Shown here one piece after another: positions 33,503 through 41,431 of a stretch of DNA of 64,000 nucleotides. Below the pieces are notes generated by a model. That model was not told where the DNA came from. It made no database searches and saw nothing but the letters and a program-made list of their open reading frames with translations. The position numbers and the translations under genes were made by a program. Positions within the stretch are counted from its first letter, which is position 1, and each line of letters begins with the position of its first letter. This DNA comes from Actinacidiphila bryophytorum (GTDB lineage: Bacteria > Actinomycetota > Actinomycetes > Streptomycetales > Streptomycetaceae): the NCBI RefSeq assembly GCF_016916835.1, contig NZ_JAFFIX010000006.1, forward strand, positions 62,001 through 126,000, given 5' to 3'.

Positions 33503-34273
33503 ATGTCCATACAGAAAACGGCCGTGAGGGCCGCGGCGCTTCTCGCCTGCGCGGTCGTGCTCGCCGCCTGCAACAACGACGACAGCAGCGACACCTCGGA
33601 CGCTCCCCCGTCGACCACCGCGGCGGCCCCCACCACCAGCGCGGCCGCCGAGCCCACCGCCACCACCGCCGCCCCCGACGCGGGCGGCAGCGGCTCCGCG
33701 GCCAGCGGCACCAAGCTCAAGACGCTGCTGCCGACCGCCGCGACCGCGCCCAAGGGCTGGAAGGTCGACGACAGCGCGGCCTTCGACACCGGCGCCAACG
33801 TCAAGGCCGACCCGGGCTCGCCGCTGCTGCCGGACGACGACTGTGCGCGGGCGCTGACCAACGGCGGTGCCCAGACACTGACCTCCGACTACGCGGCGGC
33901 CTACGCCACGACCGGGCTCACCGACCCCAACGACGGCTCGTCGACGGTGGTGTTCAACAGCTACCAGCCCGGTGACGCCGCCAAGCAGATGGCCGAGGTC
34001 ACCGCGCTGACCAAGCGCTGCGCGTCGTTCAGCAGCAAGGACATGTCCGGCAAGGCCGTCAAGATGACCGTCACCGCCAAGCCGGTGGCCGGCGCCGGCG
34101 ACCAGTCGCTGGACATCACGGTCAAGCCGACCGGCAACTACGTCGGCTCGGAGATCGTGCTGGTGCAGTCGGGCGACGTCATCATGGCCGTCGACCAGTC
34201 CGACGCGGCCGGCGCGATGAAGCCGCTGGGACCGGTGGCCAAGCAGCTCGCCGCCGTGCTCCCGCTGAAGTAG
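33503..34273 (+). CDS. Secreted lipoprotein, unknown function
   Basis: The 256-residue protein has a signal peptide ending in a lipobox (VVLAAC, Cys about 24), then a Thr/Ala/Ser/Pro-rich linker of about 55 residues and a folded C-terminal domain of about 180 residues (TLLPTAATAPKGWKVDDSAAF onward). A TTG directly precedes the ATG, but the ATG is the better start. It should be lipid-anchored on the outer membrane face. I see no catalytic motif. Confidence 0.8.
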   Translation: MSIQKTAVRAAALLACAVVLAACNNDDSSDTSDAPPSTTAAAPTTSAAAEPTATTAAPDAGGSGSAASGTKLKTLLPTAATAPKGWKVDDSAAFDTGANVKADPGSPLLPDDDCARALTNGGAQTLTSDYAAAYATTGLTDPNDGSSTVVFNSYQPGDAAKQMAEVTALTKRCASFSSKDMSGKAVKMTVTAKPVAGAGDQSLDITVKPTGNYVGSEIVLVQSGDVIMAVDQSDAAGAMKPLGPVAKQLAAVLPLK

Positions 34274-34322
34274 CCGCGGGACCGCGAGGCGCGCGGCGCC
34301 AGGACCGGGGCCCAGGAGCGGC

Positions 34323-35783
34323 CTATGCCAGGCCCTGGTCCGCGCTGCCCGCCTTGCGGTTGTGCAGCTGGCGTGCCACCTCGGCGATCGAGCCGGACAG
34401 CGACGGGTAGACGGTGAAGGCGTTGGCGATCTGCTCGACGGTCAGGTTGTTGTCGACCGCGATCGAGATCGGGTGGATCAGCTCGCTCGCCTTGGGCGCG
34501 ACGACCACCCCGCCGACCACGATGCCCGTGCCGGGGCGGCAGAAGATCTTCACGAAGCCGTCCCTGATGCCCTGCATCTTGGCCCGCGGGTTGCGCAGCA
34601 GCGGCAGCTTCACCAGCCGCGCGTCGATCCTGCCGCTGTCCACGTCGGCCTGCGAGTAGCCGACGGTGGCGATCTCCGGGTCGGTGAAGACGTTGGAGGA
34701 GACGGTCTTGAGGTTCAGCGGGGCCACCGCGTCGCCGAGGAAGTGGTACATCGCGATCCGGCCCTGCATGGCCGCGACCGACGCGAGCGCGAAGATCCCG
34801 GTGACGTCGCCGGCCGCGTAGACGCCCGGCGCACTGGTGCGGGAGACCTTGTCGGTCCAGATGTGGCCGGACTCGGTGAGCCGTACGCCCGACTCCTCCA
34901 GGCCCATCCCGGAGGTGTTCGGGATCGCGCCGACCGCCATCAGGCAGTGCGTGCCGGTGATCACCCGGCCGTCGGTCAGCGTCGCCTCGACACCGTCGCC
35001 GACCCGCTTGACGGACTGGGCGCGCGAGCGGGACATCACGTTCATGCCGCGCCGCCGGAAGACGTCCTCCAGGACCGCGGCGGCGTCCGGGTCCTCGCCC
35101 GGCAGCACCCGGTCGCGCGACGAGACGAGCGTCACGGTCGAGCCGAGCGCCTGGTAGGCGCCCGCGAACTCCGCGCCGGTCACACCGGAGCCCACCACGA
35201 TCAGCTCGCGCGGCAGCTCGTCGAGGTCGTAGACCTGCGTCCAGTTCAGGATGCGCTCGCCGTCGGGCATCGCGTCGGGGAGTTCGCGCGGGCGCGCGCC
35301 GGTGGCGACCAGCACCGCGTCCGCGGTCAGCCGCCGCTCGGTGCCGTCCGCGGCGGTGACCACGACCGTACGGGTGCCCTCGGCGGTCTGCGGCCCGTCC
35401 AGCCGGCCGCGCCCGCGCATCACGGTCGCGCCCGCCCGGGTCACCGAGCCGGTGATGTCGTGCGACTGGGCCAGCGCGAGCCGCTTGACACGGCGGTTGA
35501 CCTTGCCCAGGTCCACCCCGACGACCCGCGCCGAGCCCGCGAGCGGCGGGGTGTCGTCGGCGACGATGATCCCCAGCTCCTCGTAGGAGGAGTCGAAGGT
35601 CGTCATCACCTCGGCGGTGGCGATGAGCGTCTTGGACGGCACGCAGTCGGTCAGCACCGACGCACCGCCCAGGCCGTCGCAGTCGACGACGGTCACCTCC
35701 GCGCCGAGCTGCGCGGCCACCAGCGCCGCCTCGTAGCCGCCGGGTCCGCCACCGATGATCACGATCCTTGTCACGTACCCCAT
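34323..35783 (-). CDS. lpdA: NAD(P)H-quinone reductase, LpdA type
   Basis: The 486-residue flavoprotein has the FAD-binding GGGPGGYEAALVAAQLGA, the NAD-binding VVGSGVTGAEFAGAYQALG and the second FAD block GVYAAGDVTGIFALASVAAMQGRIAMYH. The usual disulfide-redox CxxxxC is reduced to one Cys (SVLTDCVPSKT), and the C-terminal lacks the E3 His-Glu dyad. It therefore matches mycobacterial LpdA-like quinone reductases, not lipoamide dehydrogenase. A GTG 9 bp inside (VTRIVIIGG) is an equally good start. It is divergent from the cyclotransferase-like gene. Confidence 0.88.
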   Translation of the reverse strand: MGYVTRIVIIGGGPGGYEAALVAAQLGAEVTVVDCDGLGGASVLTDCVPSKTLIATAEVMTTFDSSYEELGIIVADDTPPLAGSARVVGVDLGKVNRRVKRLALAQSHDITGSVTRAGATVMRGRGRLDGPQTAEGTRTVVVTAADGTERRLTADAVLVATGARPRELPDAMPDGERILNWTQVYDLDELPRELIVVGSGVTGAEFAGAYQALGSTVTLVSSRDRVLPGEDPDAAAVLEDVFRRRGMNVMSRSRAQSVKRVGDGVEATLTDGRVITGTHCLMAVGAIPNTSGMGLEESGVRLTESGHIWTDKVSRTSAPGVYAAGDVTGIFALASVAAMQGRIAMYHFLGDAVAPLNLKTVSSNVFTDPEIATVGYSQADVDSGRIDARLVKLPLLRNPRAKMQGIRDGFVKIFCRPGTGIVVGGVVVAPKASELIHPISIAVDNNLTVEQIANAFTVYPSLSGSIAEVARQLHNRKAGSADQGLA

Positions 35784-35882
35784 TGTCCCGCACGCGCCAA
35801 GCGCTCACCGCCACGGGGCACGCCTGCTCCTGTGCGCTTCCTTACGCCGGGCCGCACCCGCGCCTCCCGTACCCTCGTCCTC

Positions 35883-36320
35883 ATGTCGCTCTACGCCGCT
35901 TACGCAGGCAACCTCGACGCCCGCCTGATGACCCGCCGCGCACCGCACTCCCCGCTGCGCGGCACCGGCTGGCTCGACGGCTGGCGGCTGACCTTCGGCG
36001 GCGAGCAGATGGGCTGGGAGGGCGCGCTCGCCACCCTGGTCGAGGACCAGGGCAGCCAGGTCTTCGTAGGTCTGTACGACATCGCGCCGGTCGACGAGGA
36101 GTCGATGGACCGCTGGGAGGGCGTACCCCTGCAGATCTACCGGCGCACGACCGTACGGGTGCACACCCTGGACGGCGACCTCGCCGCGTGGCTCTACGTG
36201 CTCAACGACTACGAGGGCGGGCTGCCGTCGGCCCGCTACCTCGGCGAGATCGCCGACGCCGCGGAGTCCGCGGGGGCGCCGCACGACTACGTGATGGGCC
36301 TGCGCAAGCGGCCCTGCTGA
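35883..36320 (+). CDS. Gamma-glutamylcyclotransferase-like protein
   Basis: The 145-residue protein has the GGCT-like fold marks: an N-terminal YAAYAGNLD (the YGSN-type loop), PHSPLRGTGWLDGWRL, LYDIAPVDEESMDRWEGVP and a C-terminal LNDYEGGLPSARYLGEI. The family cleaves gamma-glutamyl bonds with release of 5-oxoproline, or is catalytically divergent. The gene is 99 bp from the divergent lpdA gene, and the next gene belongs to nucleoside salvage. Substrate is unknown. Confidence 0.82.
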   Translation: MSLYAAYAGNLDARLMTRRAPHSPLRGTGWLDGWRLTFGGEQMGWEGALATLVEDQGSQVFVGLYDIAPVDEESMDRWEGVPLQIYRRTTVRVHTLDGDLAAWLYVLNDYEGGLPSARYLGEIADAAESAGAPHDYVMGLRKRPC

Positions 36321-36397
36321 CCGGTCCGCGACCGGACGGCGTCCGGCTGCGCAATTGTCTGAAGCTCCGATTTCCCGTGCTGCCGAAGTCAGGCCGT

Positions 36398-36409
36398 CTA
36401 CGCGCGTAG
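36398..36409. promoter_or_regulatory. CTACGCGCGTAG operator upstream of the nucleoside phosphorylase
   Basis: A perfect 12-bp palindrome, 24 bp before the GTG of the purine nucleoside phosphorylase gene. Identical copies precede deoC, add and the nucleoside ABC operon. Confidence 0.75.
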
Positions 36410-36433
36410 GCCCTGACAGGTTACGCTCAGCGC

Positions 36434-37243
36434 GTGAACGCTTCTGTGAACCCCGACCCCTATGCCGCGGCCGACGCCGCCGCCGCCCGTCTGCGCACGC
36501 TGACCGGTGCGCAGACGCACGACGTCGCCCTGGTCATGGGCTCGGGCTGGGTGCCCGCCGCCGACCAGCTCGGCACCGCGGACGCCGAGCTGCCGATCAC
36601 CGACCTGCCCGGATTCCCCGCCCCGTCGGTGGCCGGCCACGCGGGCCGCGTCCGCTCGGTACGCGTCGGGGGCCTGCGCGCCCTGGTCTTCCTCGGCCGC
36701 ACCCACCTCTACGAGGGCCGCGGCGTCGCCAGCGTCGCCCACGGGGTGCGCACCGCGGTGGCCGCGGGCTGCAAGACGGTCGTCCTCACCAACGGCTGCG
36801 GCGGCCTGCGCCCCGGCTACCGCCCCGGCCAGCCGGTGCTCATCAGCGACCACATCAACATGACGGCGACCTCGCCCATCGCCGGCGCGAACTTCGTCGA
36901 CCTCACCGACCTCTACTCGCCGCGGCTGCGCGCGCTGTGCCGCGAGATCGACCCCTCGCTCGAAGAGGGCGTCTACGTGCAGCTCCCCGGGCCGCACTAC
37001 GAGACGCCGGCGGAGATCGGCATGGTCCGGGCGATAGGCGGCGACCTCGTCGGCATGTCCACCACGCTGGAGGCGATCGCTGCGCGCGAGGCGGGTGCCG
37101 AGGTGCTCGGCATTTCCCTGGTCACGAACCTGGCGGCCGGGATGACCGGCGCTCCCCTGAATCACGAGGAAGTCCTCGCGGCGGGTCACGAGTCCGCGAC
37201 GCGCATGGGCACGCTTCTGGCCAGCTTGCTGGCCCGCCTATGA
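36434..37243 (+). CDS. Purine nucleoside phosphorylase (trimeric class)
   Basis: The 269-residue enzyme should cleave inosine, guanosine or their deoxy forms with phosphate to a free base and (deoxy)ribose 1-phosphate. Marks of the trimeric PNP family include [68 protein letters not shown] and [19 protein letters not shown]. It starts with GTG. The mutase gene 172 bp downstream can process its phosphopentose product. Expression is probably controlled by the palindrome at 36398-36409. Confidence 0.92.
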   Translation: MNASVNPDPYAAADAAAARLRTLTGAQTHDVALVMGSGWVPAADQLGTADAELPITDLPGFPAPSVAGHAGRVRSVRVGGLRALVFLGRTHLYEGRGVASVAHGVRTAVAAGCKTVVLTNGCGGLRPGYRPGQPVLISDHINMTATSPIAGANFVDLTDLYSPRLRALCREIDPSLEEGVYVQLPGPHYETPAEIGMVRAIGGDLVGMSTTLEAIAAREAGAEVLGISLVTNLAAGMTGAPLNHEEVLAAGHESATRMGTLLASLLARL

Positions 37244-37414
37244 CCTCGCCCCTGCCCCGGGCACGCGCCTCGCAGTTCCCACCGCACCGGAAGGTGCAAG
37301 CCCACAGCAAGTGGCAATCACCCGGGGGCGCTGGGGGTACCCCAGGCGAAGCTCTGGGGGCGGAACTGCGCGACGAGGCACAGCGGACCTGAAGCTGGAC
37401 GGAGAGGGATCCCC
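37244..37414. repeat. Variant intergenic repeat between PNP and mutase genes
   Basis: A diverged repeat has arms related to CGCAGTTCC and GGAACTGCGCG (about 37269 and 37372) around an inner hairpin CTGGGG-GTA-CCCCAG (37331-37345) and the shared AGGCGAAGCTCTGGGGG. It separates two genes of the same strand and may reduce read-through. Confidence 0.6.
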
Positions 37415-39067
37415 ATGGAAGATGTGTTGGCGCGGGCACGGGCGTGGGCGGCGGAGGACCCGGATCCTGAGACGCGCGCGGAGCTGACCGCACTGATCGA
37501 GGCGCGGGCTCTGCAAGAGCTCAGCGCCCGCTTCAGCGGCACGCTGGAATTCGGCACCGCGGGACTGCGCGGAGCCCTGGGCGCGGGCCCGAACCGCATG
37601 AACCGGTCCGTGGTGATCCGGGCAGCCGCCGGCCTGGCGGCGTACATGCGCAGGAACGGCGGCACCGCCACGGTGATCGGCTACGACGCCCGCCACAAGT
37701 CGTACGACTTCGCGAGAGACACCGCCGCGGTGATGACCGCGGCGGGCATGCGCGCGTACCTGCTGCCGCGCCCGCTGCCGACGCCGGTGCTGGCGTTCGC
37801 GATCCGCCATCTGGGCGCGGACGCGGGCGTGATGGTGACCGCGAGCCACAACCCGCCGCAGGACAACGGCTACAAGGTCTACCTGGGCGACGGCTCGCAG
37901 ATCGTGCCGCCCGCCGACGCGGGGATCGCGGCGGAGATCGCGGCGGTCGGCCCGCTGGCCGGTGTGCCGAGGGCGGCGGACGGCTGGGAGGTGCTGGGCG
38001 AGGACGTGCTCGCCGCGTATCTGGAGCGTGCGGTGGGCGTCCTGGCGCAGGACAGTGCGCGTGAACTGTCCACCGTCTACACGCCGTTGCACGGCGTGGG
38101 CCTGGAGACGCTGACGGCGGCCTTCGCCCGTGCGGGCTTCCCCGCCCCGGTGCCGGTGGCCGAACAGGCGGCTCCCGACCCGGACTTCCCGACCGTGGCC
38201 TTCCCGAACCCGGAGGAGCCGGGGGCGATGGACCTGGCGTTCAAGACGGCCAGGGACGCCGCTCCCGACCTGGTGATCGCCAACGACCCGGACGCGGACA
38301 GGTGTGCCGTGGCCGTGCCGGACCCGGCGGCGGACGCGGGGTGGCGGATGCTGCGGGGCGACGAGCTGGGCGCGCTGCTGGCGGCGCACCTGGTGCGGCG
38401 GGGCGCGGCGGGTCACGGCGACGTCTTCGCGGCGAGCATCGTGTCGTCCTCGCTGCTGTCGAAGATCGCGGCCGCGGCGGGCCTGGCGTACGAGGACACC
38501 CTGACCGGCTTCAAGTGGATCGCCCGGGTGCCGGGGCTGCGCTACGGCTACGAGGAGGCGCTCGGCTACTGCGTGGACCCGGCGGGGGTCAGGGACAAGG
38601 ACGGTGTCACCGCGGCGCTGCTGATCGCGGAGATGGCCGCGCAACTGCGTGCCCGGGGGCGGACGGTGGGAGAGGTGCTGGACGAACTCGCCGTCGAGCA
38701 CGGCCTGCACGCCACCGACCAGCTGTCGGCGCGGGTCTCCGACCTGTCGCTGATCGCGGACGCGATGGCGAGGCTGCGGTCCCGTCCGCCGGCCCGGCTG
38801 GCGGGTCTCGACGTCGTGTCCGCCGAGGACCTGCTCGACGGTGCGGGCGGCCTGCCGCCGACGGACGGCCTGCGCTACCGGCTGGCGGGCGCGGGCGTGG
38901 ACTCGGCGCGTGTGGTGGTCAGGCCCAGCGGGACCGAGCCGAAGATCAAGTGCTACCTGGAGGTCGTCGTGCCCGCCGCGGCGGACGGGGTGCGTGCGGC
39001 CCGCAGGACCGCGGACACCCTGCTGGCGGCCCTGAAGTCGGACCTGGCGGAGGCCGCGGGCCTGTAG
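37415..39067 (+). CDS. Phosphosugar mutase (PMM/PGM family; possible phosphopentomutase)
   Basis: The 550-residue protein belongs to the alpha-D-phosphohexomutase family. The phosphoserine loop is TASHNPPQDNGYKVY (Ser144), the metal loop IANDPDADRCA, the sugar loop near ALGYCVDPAG and the C-terminal phosphate loop VRPSGTEPKIKCYLE. Annotated relatives are called phosphomannomutase/phosphoglucomutase. Placed between a nucleoside phosphorylase and deoC, it plausibly converts (deoxy)ribose 1-phosphate to 5-phosphate, which DeoC then cleaves. That specificity is inferred from context. Confidence 0.9.
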   Translation: MEDVLARARAWAAEDPDPETRAELTALIEARALQELSARFSGTLEFGTAGLRGALGAGPNRMNRSVVIRAAAGLAAYMRRNGGTATVIGYDARHKSYDFARDTAAVMTAAGMRAYLLPRPLPTPVLAFAIRHLGADAGVMVTASHNPPQDNGYKVYLGDGSQIVPPADAGIAAEIAAVGPLAGVPRAADGWEVLGEDVLAAYLERAVGVLAQDSARELSTVYTPLHGVGLETLTAAFARAGFPAPVPVAEQAAPDPDFPTVAFPNPEEPGAMDLAFKTARDAAPDLVIANDPDADRCAVAVPDPAADAGWRMLRGDELGALLAAHLVRRGAAGHGDVFAASIVSSSLLSKIAAAAGLAYEDTLTGFKWIARVPGLRYGYEEALGYCVDPAGVRDKDGVTAALLIAEMAAQLRARGRTVGEVLDELAVEHGLHATDQLSARVSDLSLIADAMARLRSRPPARLAGLDVVSAEDLLDGAGGLPPTDGLRYRLAGAGVDSARVVVRPSGTEPKIKCYLEVVVPAAADGVRAARRTADTLLAALKSDLAEAAGL

Positions 39068-39071
39068 GGAA

Positions 39072-39098
39072 GAGGGCCTGCGGCGCCCGCAGGCCCTC
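39072..39098. terminator. Terminator after the phosphosugar mutase gene
   Basis: A perfect 12-bp stem (GAGGGCCTGCGG / CCGCAGGCCCTC) with a 3-nt loop starts 5 bp after the stop codon. Confidence 0.8.
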
Positions 39099-39161
39099 CC
39101 CCGCCGTTCTGGCATGATGCGCTCACAGTGACCGATGAGAGCACTGGTGCTTGGAGAATCC

Positions 39162-39429
39162 GTGTTCGACGTCCTGGAAGGCGACGACCCGCGGCAGGTG
39201 GGGCGTTACCGCATCGTCGCGCGGATCGGTGCGGGCGGCATGGGGCAGGTGTACCTGGGGCGTTCACCGGGCGGGCGCCCGGTCGCGGTGAAGGTGGTGC
39301 GGCCCGAGCTGGCCGGGGACGGCGACTTCCGCCGCCGTTTCACCCGCGAGGTGGCGGCGGCCCGCCGGTCAACGGGGCCTTCACCGCCGGGGTGGTGGAC
39401 GCCGACGCCGGGAGCGCTTCCACCCCCTG
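39162..39429 (+). pseudogene. Ser/Thr protein kinase remnant (N-lobe only)
   Basis: From GTG 39162 (TTGGAGA upstream) the frame gives a kinase N-lobe: QVGRYRIVARIGAGGMGQVYLG (Gly loop) and GRPVAVKVVRPEL with the ATP-anchoring Lys, then RRRFTREVAAARR. A shift near 39366-39372 moves the continuation VNGAFTAGVVDADAG into another frame. The sequence then ends against the 3' end of the uridine-kinase-like gene. The catalytic loop, DFG and membrane segment are absent, so no active kinase can be made. It looks like a frameshifted, truncated relic of a PknB-type receptor kinase. Confidence 0.75.
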
Positions 39430-40044
39430 CTACGGGGCCACCGCCTCGGCGACCGGAGCGGTGCGGATACGGGCCAGGGCCGCGTCCGCGCCGCAGGGGT
39501 GGCAGCCCAGGGTGACCTGCCGGGCGACGATGGCCCGCTCGGCCCGCATCAGGTGCCAGCCCCTGCGCAGCAGGAAAGGCAGCGCTTTCCTGCCTTCCCG
39601 CAGGTCGCGCAGGAAACGGCGGCGGGCCGTCGTGGAGGGCCGCCCGCGCAGGCACAGCGCGTCCGCCAGCACGCCCAGCTCCCGGCAGCGGCCGACGATC
39701 TCCGCGGCGAAGATCCCCTCGGCCACGAACAGCGGTGCGCCGCCGAGGTCCAGCCGGGCGGTGCCGGTGGCCGCGCTCGCGGCGATGTCGTAGACGGGTG
39801 CGTCGGCGGCGCCCTCCGCGCACAGGGCGGAGATCGCGGCGAGCGCGGCGTCCGCGTTCCAGGACCCGGGTGCGTCCCAGTCGGTCCCGCTGCCGCCGGG
39901 GAGCAGCGGCAGCGACGGGTCGTCGCCGTCCTTGTAGAAGTCGTCGAGCGCCAGCACCGGCAGACCTGCGCGGGCGGCGAGCGAGGACTTACCCGAGCCG
40001 GACGGCCCGGACAGCAGGATCACACGGGCGGGAAGTGAACTCAC
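39430..40044 (-). CDS. Uridine kinase-like P-loop protein
   Basis: The 204-residue protein has a Walker A motif GPSGSGKSSLA, then ALDDFYKDGDD (the substrate-binding DDFY of uridine kinases), WDAPGSWNADAAL and VAEGIFAAEIV, with an Arg-rich lid (RRRFLRDLREGRK). It should phosphorylate a nucleoside (uridine or cytidine) or a related small alcohol. GTG 40044 is preferred to ATG 40095, which would add a charged 17-residue extension. Its position between nucleoside genes supports a salvage role. Confidence 0.85.
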   Translation of the reverse strand: MSSLPARVILLSGPSGSGKSSLAARAGLPVLALDDFYKDGDDPSLPLLPGGSGTDWDAPGSWNADAALAAISALCAEGAADAPVYDIAASAATGTARLDLGGAPLFVAEGIFAAEIVGRCRELGVLADALCLRGRPSTTARRRFLRDLREGRKALPFLLRRGWHLMRAERAIVARQVTLGCHPCGADAALARIRTAPVAEAVAP

Positions 40045-40129
40045 GGACAACCATTCTCCCGTATCCCGCCCGGGTGACCCCCGCCGGTACCGCAACTACT
40101 CAGCGCACCCGAACCGTTACGCTGAGCCC

Positions 40130-40507
40130 ATGCCATCTCTGCGTAGCGCACTCGCCCTCACCCTGACCGCGGCCGCCGCGGCCCTCGTACCGGCCGCCGC
40201 CGCGGCAGCCGCCACCGCGCCCGCCGGTCCTGCCCCGGCGACCGCCCTGGACGGCGTGCTGCCGCTGGACGCCCTGCCGACCCAGACGGTGACCGGCGCC
40301 CTGGGCGCGGGCGTCGACCCGGTCAGGAACCTGACCCTCGACCCGCTGTCCGACACCGGGGTCGACCCGCTGGACAACGGCCTCGGCTCCCAGGTCGCCG
40401 ACTTCAAGCCGCTGTCCACCACGGCCGTCACCGACCAGGTCACCCACGGCGGCTCCCTGTCCACCCTCCCGGTCGTCGGCCCCGCCAGCGGCCTGCTCTC
40501 CGGCTGA
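40130..40507 (+). CDS. Small secreted protein, unknown function
   Basis: The 125-residue protein has an N-terminal signal peptide (SLRSALALTLTAAAAALVPAAAAAAA) and a mature part rich in Leu, Pro, Asp and Val (GVLPLDALPTQTVTGALG, LSTLPVVGPASGLLSG). There are no cysteines or catalytic motif. It resembles the 100-residue secreted protein at 49382 in composition and in its Gly-Leu-Leu C-terminus. Related short proteins are common in Streptomyces and have no firm function. Confidence 0.7.
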   Translation: MPSLRSALALTLTAAAAALVPAAAAAAATAPAGPAPATALDGVLPLDALPTQTVTGALGAGVDPVRNLTLDPLSDTGVDPLDNGLGSQVADFKPLSTTAVTDQVTHGGSLSTLPVVGPASGLLSG

Positions 40508-40530
40508 GGCCCGGGGCCGGACTCCGGGCC
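40508..40530. terminator. Possible terminator
   Basis: GGCCCGG and CCGGGCC form a 7-bp stem with a 9-nt GC-rich loop between two convergent genes. Confidence 0.45.
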
Positions 40531-40552
40531 CGACCCCGCCGTCGGACCGCCG

Positions 40553-41431
40553 TCAGACCCCGATCGGGTGCCAGACGGTCTTGGTCTCCAGCCAGGACGT
40601 CAGCCGGGACGTGCCCGGATCATTGGTCCAGACCTCCGCCGACGGGCGGCGCACCCGCTTGAGGGTGTCGGCCGCCGCGGCTTCGAGGTCGGCCGCCAGG
40701 TCCGCCGGCGCACCGGTCAGGTCCAGGCCGTTGACGTCCTGGTGGGCCGCCAGCGGGGCGGACAGCTCCGCTGTGCGGCCGGACAGGATGTTCACCACGC
40801 CAGCGGGCACGTCGGAGGACGCCAGGACCTCGCCGAAGGACAGCGCGGGCAGCGGCGCCCGCTCGGCGGCGACCACCACGGCCGCATTGCCGGTGGCGAT
40901 CACCGGCGCCAGCACCGAGACCAGGCCGAGCAGCGAGGAGTCCTGCGGGGCCAGCACGGCGACCACACCGGTCGGCTCGGGCGTCGACAGGTTGAAGAAC
41001 GGTCCCGCGACCGGGTTGGCGCCGCCCACCACCTGGGCGATCTTGTCGGTCCAGCCCGCGTACCAGACCCAGCGGTCCACCGCCGCGTCCACCGCGGCCG
41101 CCGCCTTGGACTTCGACAGCCCCTCGGCGTCGGCGACCTCGCGGGCGAACTGCTCGCGGCGGCCCTCCAGCATCTCCGCGACCCGGTAGAGCACCTGCCC
41201 GCGGTTGTACGCCGTCGCGCCCGACCAGCCGGGCACCGCCTTGCGGGCCGCGACCACCGCGTCACGGGCGTCCTTGCGGGACGACAGGGGCGCGTTGGCC
41301 AGCCAGGTGCCGCCCTTGGAGTCCGTCACCTCGTACACCCGGCCGCTCTCGGAACGCGGGAACTTGCCGCCCACGTACAGCTTGTAGGTTTTGAAGACGC
41401 TCAGCCGCTGCTGCTCGGACTTGTCAGACAT
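40553..41431 (-). CDS. Truncated aldehyde dehydrogenase-like protein
   Basis: The 292-residue protein aligns with the N-terminal, coenzyme-binding half of aldehyde dehydrogenases (YKLYVGGKFPRSESGRVYEV, WVWYAGWTDKIAQVVG, PTGVVAVLAPQ, GNAAVVVAAERAPLPALSFGEVLA). The catalytic Cys loop and Glu of the family are missing, as is the C-terminal third. It overlaps the full-length partner's stop by 8 bp (ATGTCTGA), so the two are translationally coupled. It may be a regulatory or structural partner of that enzyme rather than a decayed gene, because the frame is intact. Confidence 0.82.
   Translation of the reverse strand: MSDKSEQQRLSVFKTYKLYVGGKFPRSESGRVYEVTDSKGGTWLANAPLSSRKDARDAVVAARKAVPGWSGATAYNRGQVLYRVAEMLEGRREQFAREVADAEGLSKSKAAAAVDAAVDRWVWYAGWTDKIAQVVGGANPVAGPFFNLSTPEPTGVVAVLAPQDSSLLGLVSVLAPVIATGNAAVVVAAERAPLPALSFGEVLASSDVPAGVVNILSGRTAELSAPLAAHQDVNGLDLTGAPADLAADLEAAAADTLKRVRRPSAEVWTNDPGTSRLTSWLETKTVWHPIGV

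Noticed and set aside
34323..35783. LpdA as the missing E3 (lipoamide dehydrogenase) for the NRPS-associated E1/E2.
   Set aside because: The redox-active Cys pair is reduced to one Cys (SVLTDCVPSKT), so it should not reoxidise lipoamide. It also lies 24 kb away beside unrelated genes.
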